From Deltaproteobacteria bacterium (GTDB lineage Bacteria; UBA10199; JACPAL01; GCA-016699445), in assembly GCA_016699445.1 (NCBI GenBank), contig CP064976.1:1674001-1738000 (forward strand): a stretch of 64,000 nucleotides of DNA, written 5' to 3'. Position 1 is the stretch's first letter. Each line of letters begins with the position of its first letter. This document shows, piece by piece, positions 45,732 through 54,221 of this stretch. A model generated the notes under the pieces. That model ran no database searches. It worked only from the letters and a program-made list of their open reading frames with translations, and was not told the origin of the DNA. The position numbers were made by a program, and so were the translations under genes.

Positions 45732-46574
45732 TTATAAAGTTGCTTGCAGAATCAACATCGCATCGCCATAAGAGAAAAGCCGATATTTTTCCAAAATAGC
45801 TTCTTGATAAGCCGACTGAATCAACTCACGTCCTGCAAAAGCCGATACCATCACTAAAACAGTTGATCGTGGTCTATGAAAGTTAGTCAGCATGGCATTG
45901 ATGATTTTAAAATCGTAACCGGGGGTAATAAAAAGATGGGTATTCCCTTGTCTATCACCCGATTTTGCAAATGATTCCAAAACACGCACGGATGTCGTCC
46001 CCACGGCAATGACTCGACGATTTTCTTTCTTCGCTTTCAGCACTTTTTCTGCTGTGACTTCGGGAATTTCATAACGTTCCCCATGCATGGGGTGTTCGCG
46101 AATGTCGTCATTGCGAATGGGTTTATAGGTATCATAATCCACGTGCAGTGTGACGTGACCCATCTCCACACCGATAGAATCTATTTCCCTCAACAAGCTT
46201 TCGGTGAAGTGAAATCCCGCAGTCGGAGCGGCTTTAGATCCAGGAGTTTTGGCATAAACAGAACGATATCTATCAAAATCATTTTCGGTAAAATCTTCGA
46301 CTTTTTTTCTTTTAATATAAGGAGGCAGGGGAGGGACCAACTTATCTCCAAAGGGTACAAGATCAGCCAAAGCATCATTTAAAATTAAAACATCTCCGGC
46401 ACGTAAGTATTTTGGAAAATCTGTGATGGAGTGATGTTCCCAATTTTTTTGAGCCCCATTCTTTTGAGATCGATCGATGACCATCATGCGTGCTTGTGAG
46501 CGCTCCGGAAGCGGGTGTTGAGCAATTAATTCTTTGGGGAATGGGTAGTCGTAATCAGAAAGTGAAAAAGACAT
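45732..46574 (-). CDS. queA: QueA-like tRNA ribosyltransferase-isomerase lacking the insert domain
   Basis: 280 residues; usual QueA has about 340-360. The N-terminal SLSDYDYPFPKELIAQHP, PLPPYIKR, YAKTPGSKAAPTAGFHFT, TLHVDYDTYKPI, GTTSVRVLES and TNFHRPRSTVLVMVSAFAG motifs are all there. Between NDALADL (NDTRVIPARL in the family) and VPPLPPYI about 70 residues are missing, i.e. most of the inserted beta-barrel domain. The remaining frame is continuous. It transfers the ribosyl of SAM to 7-aminomethyl-7-deazaguanine in tRNA; activity of this short form is uncertain. Two nt after the SpoIID-type gene. Confidence 0.85.
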   Translation of the reverse strand: MSFSLSDYDYPFPKELIAQHPLPERSQARMMVIDRSQKNGAQKNWEHHSITDFPKYLRAGDVLILNDALADLVPFGDKLVPPLPPYIKRKKVEDFTENDFDRYRSVYAKTPGSKAAPTAGFHFTESLLREIDSIGVEMGHVTLHVDYDTYKPIRNDDIREHPMHGERYEIPEVTAEKVLKAKKENRRVIAVGTTSVRVLESFAKSGDRQGNTHLFITPGYDFKIINAMLTNFHRPRSTVLVMVSAFAGRELIQSAYQEAILEKYRLFSYGDAMLILQATL

Positions 46575-46576
46575 GA

Positions 46577-47752
46577 TTACTTTTGGTCTGGAAGATTAGA
46601 AATGATGGCTTCCACGCCATTGTGTGGTTTCGATGTTTTCATCTCTTCTTTTTTTGTGTTTTCTTGTAGATTTTCGGGTTGTGTATTTTCAGGCTGTGAT
46701 GGCTCAGGTTGAATTGCTGTATTGGAGGATTCTATTTTCTCCAGTTTTTCAATGTCGGTTTCTTTGATGATCAGCTTTTGATCCAAAGGCATTAAATCAC
46801 TGCCTGGATAATAAAAATTCAAAATATCCCGATAGTTTTTGCCTTCTTCGGCTTGTCCTTTAGCTCCCCATTGACACAGCCCCACCCCATGGCCCGAACC
46901 TTTTCCGGTAAAGACGATGCCATTATCGTCTTCAGAAAGCTCAAAAAGAGTACTGTGTAAATTGCTGTAGCCGACCATCTCGCGAAGAGTGTTGGCGTTG
47001 AGTATTTGAACTGTCTTGTTTTTCTTTTTACCTTCGGCTGTTGATTCAATCGACAATGCTTGCACACGGCCAAGATCATCACGCTGATCAATGCCGATAT
47101 TCCAATCTTTGGGGAGAAAATAATTCTTATCTTTAAGTATATTTTCTAAAGTTTCTTCTGAAACTGTATACGTCCAATCCCGATGCGGTGCTGCAGAGCA
47201 AAAAGGATCTTCATGGCTGGATTCCAAAGGAGGAGGATAATCTCCTGCCCATACATGACTGGCTTTTTCGCTGGCACCACCACAAGCACTATGAAAAAAT
47301 GCTTCAAAAATATTTCCTTGATAGGTCAGAATTTCACCTTTTGTTTCCTGAATGGCTTGAATGAGAGCTGCGGGATACTGATGTTTTTTGTCAAAGACTT
47401 GATCTGCTGTGGTGGACGATACGTCAAATTTAGAATCACGTGGGTGTTCTTTCCGATACATCGCATAGGTGCGTGAAGCTACTGCTTGGGCTTTGAGAGC
47501 TTCCAGTGGCCAATCAGCCGGCACTTCTTTTGAGATCACACCCAAAAGGTATTTTTCCAAAGGAATTGAAATGATTTTTTTATTTTCGAGAGACACTCGG
47601 ATCATGGGGTTGGATTTTTCAGGTTTTCCCATACCCATCATTTGTCTCATGCTTCCACATCCGGAAAAAAATAAGACAATACTTGTCAGGAGTGAAATTG
47701 ACTTCACAACCTTGTTCCCATAGTTTGAAAAACTCATGTCTAATTTATTCAT
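46577..47752 (-). CDS. SpoIID/LytB-domain lipoprotein
   Basis: 391 residues from the ATG at 47752, which has GGTGA 5 nt upstream; the ATG at 47737 is the alternative. Signal peptide with lipobox FFSGC. SpoIID domain: PLEKYLLGVISKEVPADWPLEALKAQAVASRTYA, FHSACGGASEKASHVWAGDYP, GKGSGHGVGLCQWGAKGQAEEGKNY. Family members are lytic transglycosylases or amidase enhancers acting on denuded glycan strands; non-sporulating bacteria use them in cell-wall remodelling. The C-terminus is Pro/Glu/Asn-rich. The 5' end overlaps the divergent GAF gene. Confidence 0.88.
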   Translation of the reverse strand: MNKLDMSFSNYGNKVVKSISLLTSIVLFFSGCGSMRQMMGMGKPEKSNPMIRVSLENKKIISIPLEKYLLGVISKEVPADWPLEALKAQAVASRTYAMYRKEHPRDSKFDVSSTTADQVFDKKHQYPAALIQAIQETKGEILTYQGNIFEAFFHSACGGASEKASHVWAGDYPPPLESSHEDPFCSAAPHRDWTYTVSEETLENILKDKNYFLPKDWNIGIDQRDDLGRVQALSIESTAEGKKKNKTVQILNANTLREMVGYSNLHSTLFELSEDDNGIVFTGKGSGHGVGLCQWGAKGQAEEGKNYRDILNFYYPGSDLMPLDQKLIIKETDIEKLEKIESSNTAIQPEPSQPENTQPENLQENTKKEEMKTSKPHNGVEAIISNLPDQK

Positions 47753-48590
47753 TGTCTTCACCATCATTAGTTCCTGCTTTATCACGGCCTTGTTGTTTCT
47801 AGGCTTTTTTTGGTGGTTTGTTGATCGTCCAACGCGCCACCTGATCCAAATTCTTGAGCTTGCCCCAACAAAAGATTTCCTTGTGCGTGCTCCGGAGTGG
47901 AAGGGTATTGTTATCGGGAAATTAGCCAAAAGTTTCAATCAACTTTTGGAACAAATTACCAAGCTAGATGCGTTTAAATTGGAGTCTGAAAGGCAACTGA
48001 TAGCCGCTGAGCAACGTCTCCGTCATCAGGAAGAACTACAACGCAAAAATCAGGTCATTGAATCCACCAATCGCGAACTAGAAGCTCGTCTTAAAGAGCT
48101 GTCAATTCTTCATGATTTTTCACAAAAGACCGCCTCGATTGCTGCTTTGGAAGAGCTTTATCTTTTGTTAGAGCAATATTTAGCGGACAAATTGGGTTTT
48201 CAGGAATTTACATTTTTGATTTTTGAGGAAGCGTCGCAGAGCGTGTGCGTGAAAGCGGCCCGTGGATTTTTGGATAACCAGCGCGTGAAAGGGATGTGTT
48301 TCAAAGCGGGTGAGGGTGTGACTGGCCGTGTTTTGGAAACAGCACAGCCTATATATATTCCCGACACGCGTTTAGAGCCAGGGTATCGTCATTACAAAGG
48401 TGAAAAAGAAGAAGACGGATCTTTCTTTTCGATCCCACTCATTTTCCAAAACAAAATCGTTGGCGTTTTGAATATGTTTCGCAATGGAGTCGATCGTTTT
48501 TCCACTCAGGAAAGACAGTTTCTCGTAACCTTGGGCGCCGAAGTCTCTATTGCTTTGATGCTGGCAAAGGCTTTCCTAAAAACTCAATAA
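47736..48590 (+). CDS. Membrane-anchored GAF-domain protein
   Basis: 284 residues. N-terminal membrane helix (FIVFTIISSCFITALLFLGFFWWFV), a HAMP-like/linker stretch to residue 80, a coiled coil (about 80-130, SERQLIAAEQRLRHQEELQRKN) and a C-terminal GAF domain (about 140-280; GEGVTGRVLETAQPIYIPD, SIPLIFQNKIVGVLNM). No output domain, so it may signal by protein contact. The start is unusually placed: the minus-strand SpoIID-type gene begins inside or at the same bases (CATG). The 3' end overlaps the UDG gene by 44 nt, convergent. Confidence 0.8.
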   Translation: MSNLFIVFTIISSCFITALLFLGFFWWFVDRPTRHLIQILELAPTKDFLVRAPEWKGIVIGKLAKSFNQLLEQITKLDAFKLESERQLIAAEQRLRHQEELQRKNQVIESTNRELEARLKELSILHDFSQKTASIAALEELYLLLEQYLADKLGFQEFTFLIFEEASQSVCVKAARGFLDNQRVKGMCFKAGEGVTGRVLETAQPIYIPDTRLEPGYRHYKGEKEEDGSFFSIPLIFQNKIVGVLNMFRNGVDRFSTQERQFLVTLGAEVSIALMLAKAFLKTQ

Positions 48591-49245
48591 CCTTCTGTAA
48601 ATATTCCCAGCACGGTTTTTTCATGTTGGGGTTTCTCAATACAAAGGCCGGATGGTAAGTGGGCATCATCGGGATGCCTTCGAATTCTTGCATGGTGCCG
48701 TGCAAAACCGTAATTCCCACTTTTGTTTGCAGCAATCTTTGAGTCGCGAGATTTCCTAATGAAACAATAATTTTAGGTTTGATGACCGCGATTTGCTGTT
48801 TGAGAAAAGGGATGCATTGCTCTACTTCGTCGTCTTCGGGGTATCGATTATCGGGAGGCCTGCATTTTATGATGTTACATATGTACACATCGTTGCGAGA
48901 AAATCCCATAGCAGCGATCATCTTGGTCAGCAGCTGTCCTGCACGTCCTACGAAAGGCTCGGCTTTGAGATCTTCATCTGCCCCTGGAGCTTCACCGATA
49001 AACATGAGTTCGGCTTTGGGATTTCCGACGCCAAAAACGATATTGGTGCGTGTACTGTGGAGTTTGCATCGTGTACAATCGCCAATCTCATCTTGCACAG
49101 ATTCCAAAGATGTATGTGTTTTGAGGCAGGCCGTTGTTGGCTTTATCTCAGTCGATTTTGTTTTTTTCTTGGCCATGTAAATATTTTCAACTCCCCATTC
49201 TTTGAAACGTTTGAGGTCTTGTTTGGTGATTGGTGATTCAGGCAT
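48547..49245 (-). CDS. Type 4 (Fe-S) uracil-DNA glycosylase
   Basis: 232 residues. Fe-S cysteines CTRCKL (57, 60) plus two later Cys in NIIKC and VEQC, active-site motif GEAPGADED (84-92) and the second motif TYHPAFVLRNP. The N-terminal 40 residues form a Lys-rich extension. Removes uracil from DNA in base excision repair. Starts 10 nt after coaB on the same strand. Confidence 0.92.
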   Translation of the reverse strand: MPESPITKQDLKRFKEWGVENIYMAKKKTKSTEIKPTTACLKTHTSLESVQDEIGDCTRCKLHSTRTNIVFGVGNPKAELMFIGEAPGADEDLKAEPFVGRAGQLLTKMIAAMGFSRNDVYICNIIKCRPPDNRYPEDDEVEQCIPFLKQQIAVIKPKIIVSLGNLATQRLLQTKVGITVLHGTMQEFEGIPMMPTYHPAFVLRNPNMKKPCWEYLQKVIEFLGKPLPASKQ

Positions 49246-49255
49246 GGCAGGGGGC

Positions 49256-49936
49256 TTAACGTCGCTTTTTAGAAAGTGCCATGAAAATTGTTTTTAGAAT
49301 GATTTTTGAGACATTCTTTTTGGATGTGAGTGAGATTTTTTGAATATGTTTTTGTTGGTCAATTTTTTCTCTATCAATAATGACGACTTCATTTTGATCC
49401 GTTTCAAAACCTGTTTTGGAAGATTTTACATTGTTGACGACAATATAATCCAAATTTTTGCGTTTCATTTTATCCAAAGCGTTGGGAATTAAATTTTGTG
49501 TTTCTGCCGCAAAGCCCACCAGCACTTGCCCCTTCCTTTTTTTCTTGCCCAACGTTGCCAGGATATCTGGATTCGGGACGAATTCTAAAAGCATTTTGTC
49601 GCCCGTCTTTTTGACTTTATTCGGAAACATTTTGGCGGGTCGGTAATCGGATACGGCGGCCGTCATGATAATGACATCCATTGTCGGAGCGTGTTTCATC
49701 ACTGCTTTATACATGTCGCGGGCGCTGACGGTTTTTTCGAATTTCTGGACCTGCGGGGGAGTCAGCTGCGTCGGGCCTGAAATCAATGTGACTTGATGCC
49801 CTAGTTTTTGAGCCGCTTCAGCGATGGCGTAACCCATCTTCCCCGTGGATGGGTTGGACAGAAATCGGACCGGATCGAAGAATTCTCTCGTGGGACCGGC
49901 CGTGATTAAGATCTTCAGAATTTTCAGCTTTTTCAC
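49256..49936 (-). CDS. coaB: Phosphopantothenate-cysteine ligase domain protein (CoaB)
   Basis: 226 residues corresponding to the CoaB half of CoaBC: LITAGPTREFFDPVRFLSNPSTGKMG, ISGPT, AAVSDYRPA, NPDIL, GFAAET, and NNV...GFETDQNEV. The start is GTG. Joins cysteine to 4'-phosphopantothenate. In most bacteria CoaB is fused behind CoaC; here the CoaC gene lies 1.26 kb upstream, and a DUF4143 ATPase gene flanked by a 25-bp direct repeat has come between. The leftover sequence suggests that before this the coaC stop and this GTG overlapped (GTGA). Confidence 0.92.
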   Translation of the reverse strand: MKKLKILKILITAGPTREFFDPVRFLSNPSTGKMGYAIAEAAQKLGHQVTLISGPTQLTPPQVQKFEKTVSARDMYKAVMKHAPTMDVIIMTAAVSDYRPAKMFPNKVKKTGDKMLLEFVPNPDILATLGKKKRKGQVLVGFAAETQNLIPNALDKMKRKNLDYIVVNNVKSSKTGFETDQNEVVIIDREKIDQQKHIQKISLTSKKNVSKIILKTIFMALSKKRR

Positions 49937-49961
49937 TTCTTTTTGGAAGACACTATTTTAG
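49937..49961. repeat. 25-bp direct repeat, left copy, flanking the DUF4143 gene
   Basis: Identical to 51199-51223. On the minus strand it encodes the last codons of CoaC in the right copy (IVSSKK) and lies directly before the coaB GTG in the left copy. The two copies bracket exactly one gene. Confidence 0.85.
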
Positions 49962-49962
49962 G

Positions 49963-51144
49963 TTAAGCCTCAACAATTTCTTTTAATAAGTTTTCGTACG
50001 AAAGTGATTTTACGGAAGATGAAAGGTAGGGATGAATTTCTTTACCGATAGGACGATAGACCAGATATTGACTGACTTCTTGAGGGCTTTCTTTTTTTGA
50101 TTCGATGGCTTGAGCCAGTCGTTTCATGGGTTGTACAAAAGAAGAGTTGAGCGTGCTGCCTGATTTGACTTCAATAAGCGCAAGCTTCTTCCCTTTTAAT
50201 GGAGCTAAGAAATCAACTTCCAACCCCTGCTCGTCACGGAAGAAGTATAGTTCCCGAGGTTTTCCTGTGCCAACCTGATTTTTGACAATTTCAGAAGCCA
50301 CAAAGCTTTCAAAAAGTGCGCCTAAAAAAGGTGATTTTTCAAGCTCTTGAATAGAATCAATGTTGAGAAGAAAACAGGCCAGACCTGTATCTACCCAATA
50401 AATTTTGGGCGATTTAATCAGTCGCTTTCCAAAATTTTCAAAATAGGGAGGGATCAGTAATATTTGTGAAGTCATTTCCAAAATATTGAGCCATTCGGTA
50501 ATTGTGGGGACAGAAACTCCCAAAGGTGCTGCAAGATCACTTTTATTTAAAACCTGTCCAATCCGACTGGCTAGGAGAGAAAGAAATCGGCGAAATGTCG
50601 CTAAATCTTTCACTGCCGTAATCTGTCTTACATCCCGTTCGAGATAAGTCTGAAGATAAGAACGAAACCATAGGGTGCGAATGCTGGGTTTTAAGACAAC
50701 TTCAGGATATCCTCCCAAAAAAGGAGATACTTTTGAAACTTCTGAGTGGCTAAAGGGATAAAGATGAAAAATCGCAGATCTTCCAGCCATGGATTCTGTC
50801 ACCCCTCTCATCATGGAATGTTCCTGCGATCCGGTGAAAAGCCATTGGCCTTTCTTTTTTGGATTTCTATCAATGAGAGTGCGCACATAATTTAAAATTT
50901 CAGGAATGTTTTGAATTTCATCCAGAATGACGGGAGTTTTTAAAGTCGATAAAAAACCTTTTGGATCCATTTGAATACGACCAATAAGGTCGGGATCTTC
51001 TAAGAGGTAGTAAGCTGCTTTGGGGAAAAGTTTTTGCAGAAGAGTCGTTTTTCCCGAGCGCCTGGGCCCTGTAACAATCAGCGATGGAAAGTTTTTTGCA
51101 GCCTTCAGAATCTCAGATTCAATGAGTCGGTGACTAAATGGCAT
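49963..51144 (-). CDS. AAA ATPase with DUF4143 domain, inserted between coaC and coaB
   Basis: 393 residues. N-terminal AAA core: P-loop TGPRRSGKTTLLQ (about 25-37), Walker B VILDEIQNI, sensor FTGSQEHSMMRG. C-terminal DUF4143/PDDEXK-like region ending in YFFRDEQGLEVDFLAPLKGKKLALIEVKSG, with the E-V-D...E-V-K nuclease-like residues. Family members are abundant, often patchily distributed and of unknown role, possibly restriction- or toxin-like. The gene fills the 1.26 kb between two copies of a 25-bp direct repeat inside the coaC-coaB junction, with no transposase present. Confidence 0.9.
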   Translation of the reverse strand: MPFSHRLIESEILKAAKNFPSLIVTGPRRSGKTTLLQKLFPKAAYYLLEDPDLIGRIQMDPKGFLSTLKTPVILDEIQNIPEILNYVRTLIDRNPKKKGQWLFTGSQEHSMMRGVTESMAGRSAIFHLYPFSHSEVSKVSPFLGGYPEVVLKPSIRTLWFRSYLQTYLERDVRQITAVKDLATFRRFLSLLASRIGQVLNKSDLAAPLGVSVPTITEWLNILEMTSQILLIPPYFENFGKRLIKSPKIYWVDTGLACFLLNIDSIQELEKSPFLGALFESFVASEIVKNQVGTGKPRELYFFRDEQGLEVDFLAPLKGKKLALIEVKSGSTLNSSFVQPMKRLAQAIESKKESPQEVSQYLVYRPIGKEIHPYLSSSVKSLSYENLLKEIVEA

Positions 51145-51194
51145 TTGAGAAATTTAAACCATAACTTTAAAAAACTCAATACTATAGTCGTGGA

Positions 51195-51749
51195 CTATTT
51201 CTTTTTGGAAGACACTATTTTAGAAATCGCCTCAAGGATTTTCTCGGGATCGGGAAGTCGGCCTTTACCGGTGTAGCCGCAGGCGAGATCTCCGGTGGCG
51301 GGCTCTAGGAAATGATAACCATGTTTCTGTAATTTTTTGACGTTTTCCTGAGTGATGGGATTCTCCCACATGTGGACATTCATGGCTGGGGAAAAGAGTA
51401 CTGGAGCTTGTGTTGCACAGAGGACGGTGGTGATAAGATCATCGCAAATTCCATGAGCTGTTTTTGCAATGATATCAGCAGTGGCAGGAGCTATTACAAT
51501 AATATCCGCTCGATCCGCTAAAGAAATGTGACCAATCTCTTGTTCTTGAGTCAGATCAAAAAGTTCACTGTGCACAGGATGTCCGGAAAGTGTTTGAAGA
51601 GTGAGAGGCGTGATAAATTCTTTGGCCGCTCGTGTCATCATCACATGAATATCAGCTCCTTTTTGCACGCAACTTCTGATAATCTCAGCCGACTTATAAG
51701 CGGCGATTCCGCCGGTCACGCCTAAAACGATGGTTTTATTCTTGAGCAT
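51195..51749 (-). CDS. coaC: Phosphopantothenoylcysteine decarboxylase (CoaC)
   Basis: 184 residues, flavoprotein fold: LGVTGGIAAYKSAEII, APATADIIAK, SPAMNVHMWENP and the substrate clamp with active-site Cys DLACGYTGKGRL. Decarboxylates 4'-phospho-N-pantothenoylcysteine in CoA synthesis. Its last codons (SSKKK) lie within the right copy of the 25-bp repeat, and the stop (TAG) is supplied by the inserted DNA, so the inserted segment leaves the protein end intact. Diverges from the PAP2 gene. Confidence 0.93.
   Translation of the reverse strand: MLKNKTIVLGVTGGIAAYKSAEIIRSCVQKGADIHVMMTRAAKEFITPLTLQTLSGHPVHSELFDLTQEQEIGHISLADRADIIVIAPATADIIAKTAHGICDDLITTVLCATQAPVLFSPAMNVHMWENPITQENVKKLQKHGYHFLEPATGDLACGYTGKGRLPDPEKILEAISKIVSSKKK
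51199..51223. repeat. 25-bp direct repeat, right copy, flanking the DUF4143 gene
   Basis: Second copy of the repeat at 49937-49961; lies in the 3' end of coaC. Distance between equivalent bases is 1262 bp. Confidence 0.85.
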
Positions 51750-51779
51750 AGGTATAATTTATAGCAAAGGGGTCCGCGC

Positions 51780-52448
51780 ATGACAATCCGAGAAAGACTT
51801 TTGAAGACAAAAGAATTTATGCTGATCATGACCTATTATTTGGTCGGCTACTTTATTATCGCTGAGCTGACTCGCTATCGCTCGGACATTCACACCTTGG
51901 CTCTGCCTTTTGAAAAGAATATTCCTCTCTATCCGGCTTTTGTTTTTGCTTATCTGATGAATTTTGGACTCTTGGCTTTTGCTTACATTTTCGTGGAAGA
52001 TTTGGATCATTTTCGTCGTATGACACGAGCTTTTTTCTTTAGTACAACCATTCACTATATCGTTTTTCTTATTTATCCTGTTGAATACAAACTGCGTCCT
52101 GTCGTGGACCCAAATCAAGGCTGGGCGTACTTTTTAGTTTATTTTTATTATTGGATGGATCCCCCGTATAACTGCTTCCCCTCGATGCACGTCTCCAATT
52201 GCTTCTTGGTTTCCTTCCTCGTGCATCGCTACCACAAAGTCGCAGGTTATATGATGCTCCTTGTGGCTCTTTTTGTGGCTGTTTCGGTAGTCTTGGTCAA
52301 ACAACACTATATTGCTGACGTGGTCACAGGATGTCTTGTGGCGTGGATTTCGTATATTTGGGAGTTCAAGGAAAAGCCGGCATTACTTCCTAAGTTTATT
52401 CTGACTCCTTCGAAGAAGAGGGTCTTTAGTTTCACTCTTTCATCTTAA
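51780..52448 (+). CDS. PAP2-family membrane phosphatase
   Basis: 222 residues with about six membrane helices. PAP2 motifs: CFPSMHVSN (about 137-145) and the last His/Asp motif KQHYIADVVTG (about 175-185). Acts on a phospholipid or polyprenyl diphosphate head group; inositolphosphorylceramide-synthase-like members share this layout. A decayed second copy of its last 60 residues lies 2 kb away beyond hipBA. The 3' end overlaps hipA by 17 nt, convergent. Confidence 0.85.
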   Translation: MTIRERLLKTKEFMLIMTYYLVGYFIIAELTRYRSDIHTLALPFEKNIPLYPAFVFAYLMNFGLLAFAYIFVEDLDHFRRMTRAFFFSTTIHYIVFLIYPVEYKLRPVVDPNQGWAYFLVYFYYWMDPPYNCFPSMHVSNCFLVSFLVHRYHKVAGYMMLLVALFVAVSVVLVKQHYIADVVTGCLVAWISYIWEFKEKPALLPKFILTPSKKRVFSFTLSS

Positions 52449-53649
52449 AACTATTTTCTAACATCTTGATTTCTGTTTTTGAGACCCCAACGTTCTGAAA
52501 AGTTTTTTTCCAAGAGGTCGTCGTCTCTTGGATTTCCTGAATGATGTGTTTGGCTTGTGTCTTGGTGAGACGGAATCTTTCGCAAAGGGAGAGCGCGTTT
52601 TTGTAGGAAGCATGGCGACCTTCAGATCCTAATATCATAGCAAGTGTGTAAGTATTCGTGTGAATAACAGCAGGGGAAACATCGTAGAGTGGCGAGAGCT
52701 CCCACTCATTTCCAGCGCCCAGAAATCCAAAATTCCTGAGGTGGTCGTCGTTGTTGTAGACCGCAATGTTAAAGACAAGCCGCCGAAAAAGTTCTTTGAG
52801 GTCTTTTTCAGGATTTTTGCAGAAGCGAATGATTGCGTCGGAGAGTGAAAAATAGCTCCAACTTCCAAAATCGCTTTCGTGAATGCCTGTGATCGTAAGC
52901 CCGGAAATAAACGGGATCGGAGTCTCATCCTCTCTATCAAACCGTTGAATCAAGTAAACTGATCGACCTTCTATTTCTTCAAGATGGAGCGTGGGAACAT
53001 TGAGTCCACATTTTTTAGCCAGAGTCATGGTTGCATATTCAATACGAGGTTCATTTTTAGCGTCTAAAGAGAGTGAAAATTTGGCCAGATAGAGCTTGTT
53101 CTTCCATACCACGGTGGATTTGGGACGTGCTCCTCCTAGCGAGGGCCCATACTCAAGGTAGTGCTTTAATTCTTCTGTTTCTTCGGACGCGACGACGTTA
53201 TCGATCGCTCCGGAACATTGAAGGATGTTGAGTCTTTTTTTGGTTTGAGTCTGTTCAAGTTTCCCAGAAGGTTCGTATTGTTTAGGCCCTTCAACATCCA
53301 ATGAATCCGTAAATGCCAAAGCACCGACGCGATCGTCGCTGGAAGCTGCGATATATTCGAGCTCGTTCAAGCTCCGCGAAAATTTCTTATCCAGAAGATA
53401 GCGGCCCCATTTGTCGGGTCCTGCATCGCGGATTCCGTTGAAAATTTGAAAACCTTCGGGTGTTTCAAAGCTGCGATCTTCTAAAGGCAGCTGAATGGGA
53501 TCGATGGCGATGGCTTCTTTGCGTGCGAGGTATTTTTTCCCGTAACGAAAAACGCTGGAGGATCGTCTGCCGTCCTCCTGATATTCGAGTAAACCACAAG
53601 GGATCCATTGTTTGTTCAGGTGAATGAGAGCATACAGTCGCTTGAGCAT
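52432..53649 (-). CDS. hipA: HipA-family kinase toxin
   Basis: 405 residues. HipA-like kinase: N-terminal Couple_hipA region (ALIHLNKQWIPCGLLEY), ATP-binding PSLGGARPKSTVVW, DRFDRE, catalytic YNNDDHLRNFGFL and metal-binding LSPLYDVSPA. HipA phosphorylates glutamyl-tRNA synthetase or other targets to arrest growth. Its ATG overlaps the antitoxin stop (TAATG). Confidence 0.9.
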   Translation of the reverse strand: MLKRLYALIHLNKQWIPCGLLEYQEDGRRSSSVFRYGKKYLARKEAIAIDPIQLPLEDRSFETPEGFQIFNGIRDAGPDKWGRYLLDKKFSRSLNELEYIAASSDDRVGALAFTDSLDVEGPKQYEPSGKLEQTQTKKRLNILQCSGAIDNVVASEETEELKHYLEYGPSLGGARPKSTVVWKNKLYLAKFSLSLDAKNEPRIEYATMTLAKKCGLNVPTLHLEEIEGRSVYLIQRFDREDETPIPFISGLTITGIHESDFGSWSYFSLSDAIIRFCKNPEKDLKELFRRLVFNIAVYNNDDHLRNFGFLGAGNEWELSPLYDVSPAVIHTNTYTLAMILGSEGRHASYKNALSLCERFRLTKTQAKHIIQEIQETTTSWKKTFQNVGVSKTEIKMLENSFKMKE

Positions 53650-53996
53650 TAGAAGTTCACCTCATCATCAGAAATTTTTTTGACCAGTTTTTGATGTTTG
53701 CGAATTTTACGAACGTGCATCGCCGCAGTTTCAATATCATTTTCAGGCTTTAAAAATTCTTCAATGCCTCTGCCCAAATTAAGAAGACTTAATATTTGAA
53801 AAAAGAGTCCGATCGAAACACCTGGGTTTCCTGCTTCCAATTGAGATAGCGTTCGGCGATCCACCCCGGCTCGACGGGAGAGCTCAAGAAGAGTCATATA
53901 TCTTCTCTGACGAGCTTGTGAGATGAGTCTCCCCATTTCTTTCAGTGAGGCGACAGCCTCTGCCGTCAAAGTCTTATCCCAGGTTTTTGTTTTCAT
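53649..53996 (-). CDS. hipB: HipB-like Xre-family antitoxin
   Basis: 115 residues. Helix-turn-helix RRYMTLLELSRRAGVDRRTLSQLEAGNPGVSIGLFFQILSLL (shown in parts: TLLELSRRAGV and TLSQLEAGN), then a charged tail. Binds HipA and represses the operon. A perfect 13-bp inverted repeat starts 2 nt upstream of its start codon. Confidence 0.85.
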   Translation of the reverse strand: MKTKTWDKTLTAEAVASLKEMGRLISQARQRRYMTLLELSRRAGVDRRTLSQLEAGNPGVSIGLFFQILSLLNLGRGIEEFLKPENDIETAAMHVRKIRKHQKLVKKISDDEVNF

Positions 53997-53997
53997 T

Positions 53998-54044
53998 GTA
54001 CATTAAAATGATCATTAATATATTAAGTATACATTTTAATGTAC
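53998..54044. promoter_or_regulatory. 13-bp inverted-repeat operator of hipBA
   Basis: GTACATTAAAATG (53998-54010) and its exact complement CATTTTAATGTAC (54032-54044), separated by 21 AT-rich nt that can hold the promoter. Spacing of 34 nt centre to centre would place two HipB dimers or one dimer pair on the same DNA face region. Confidence 0.75.
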
Positions 54045-54221
54045 TAATTAATGAAGGTGAGAGTAAAGTGAATTTATTTTGAGAAGTGAGATGGAATGAC
54101 GCAGCGCCTATAGAAACCCTGAAGTACGTCCAGCCGATAACAATATTCTGAGGTGCAGAAATGCCTGTAAGTTTTAATCCCCTAGCTAGATCATTTTCCA
54201 CCATACAAGGCCTTCAAACTA

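Noticed and set aside
49962..51198. Insertion sequence at coaBC
   Set aside because: No transposase, no terminal inverted repeats, and the 25-bp flanking repeat is longer than a normal target-site duplication; described instead as a single-gene insertion of unknown mechanism.
53974..54204. 76-codon minus-strand frame overlapping the hipB start
   Set aside because: It covers the hipBA operator and promoter and has no ribosome-binding site or recognisable features.
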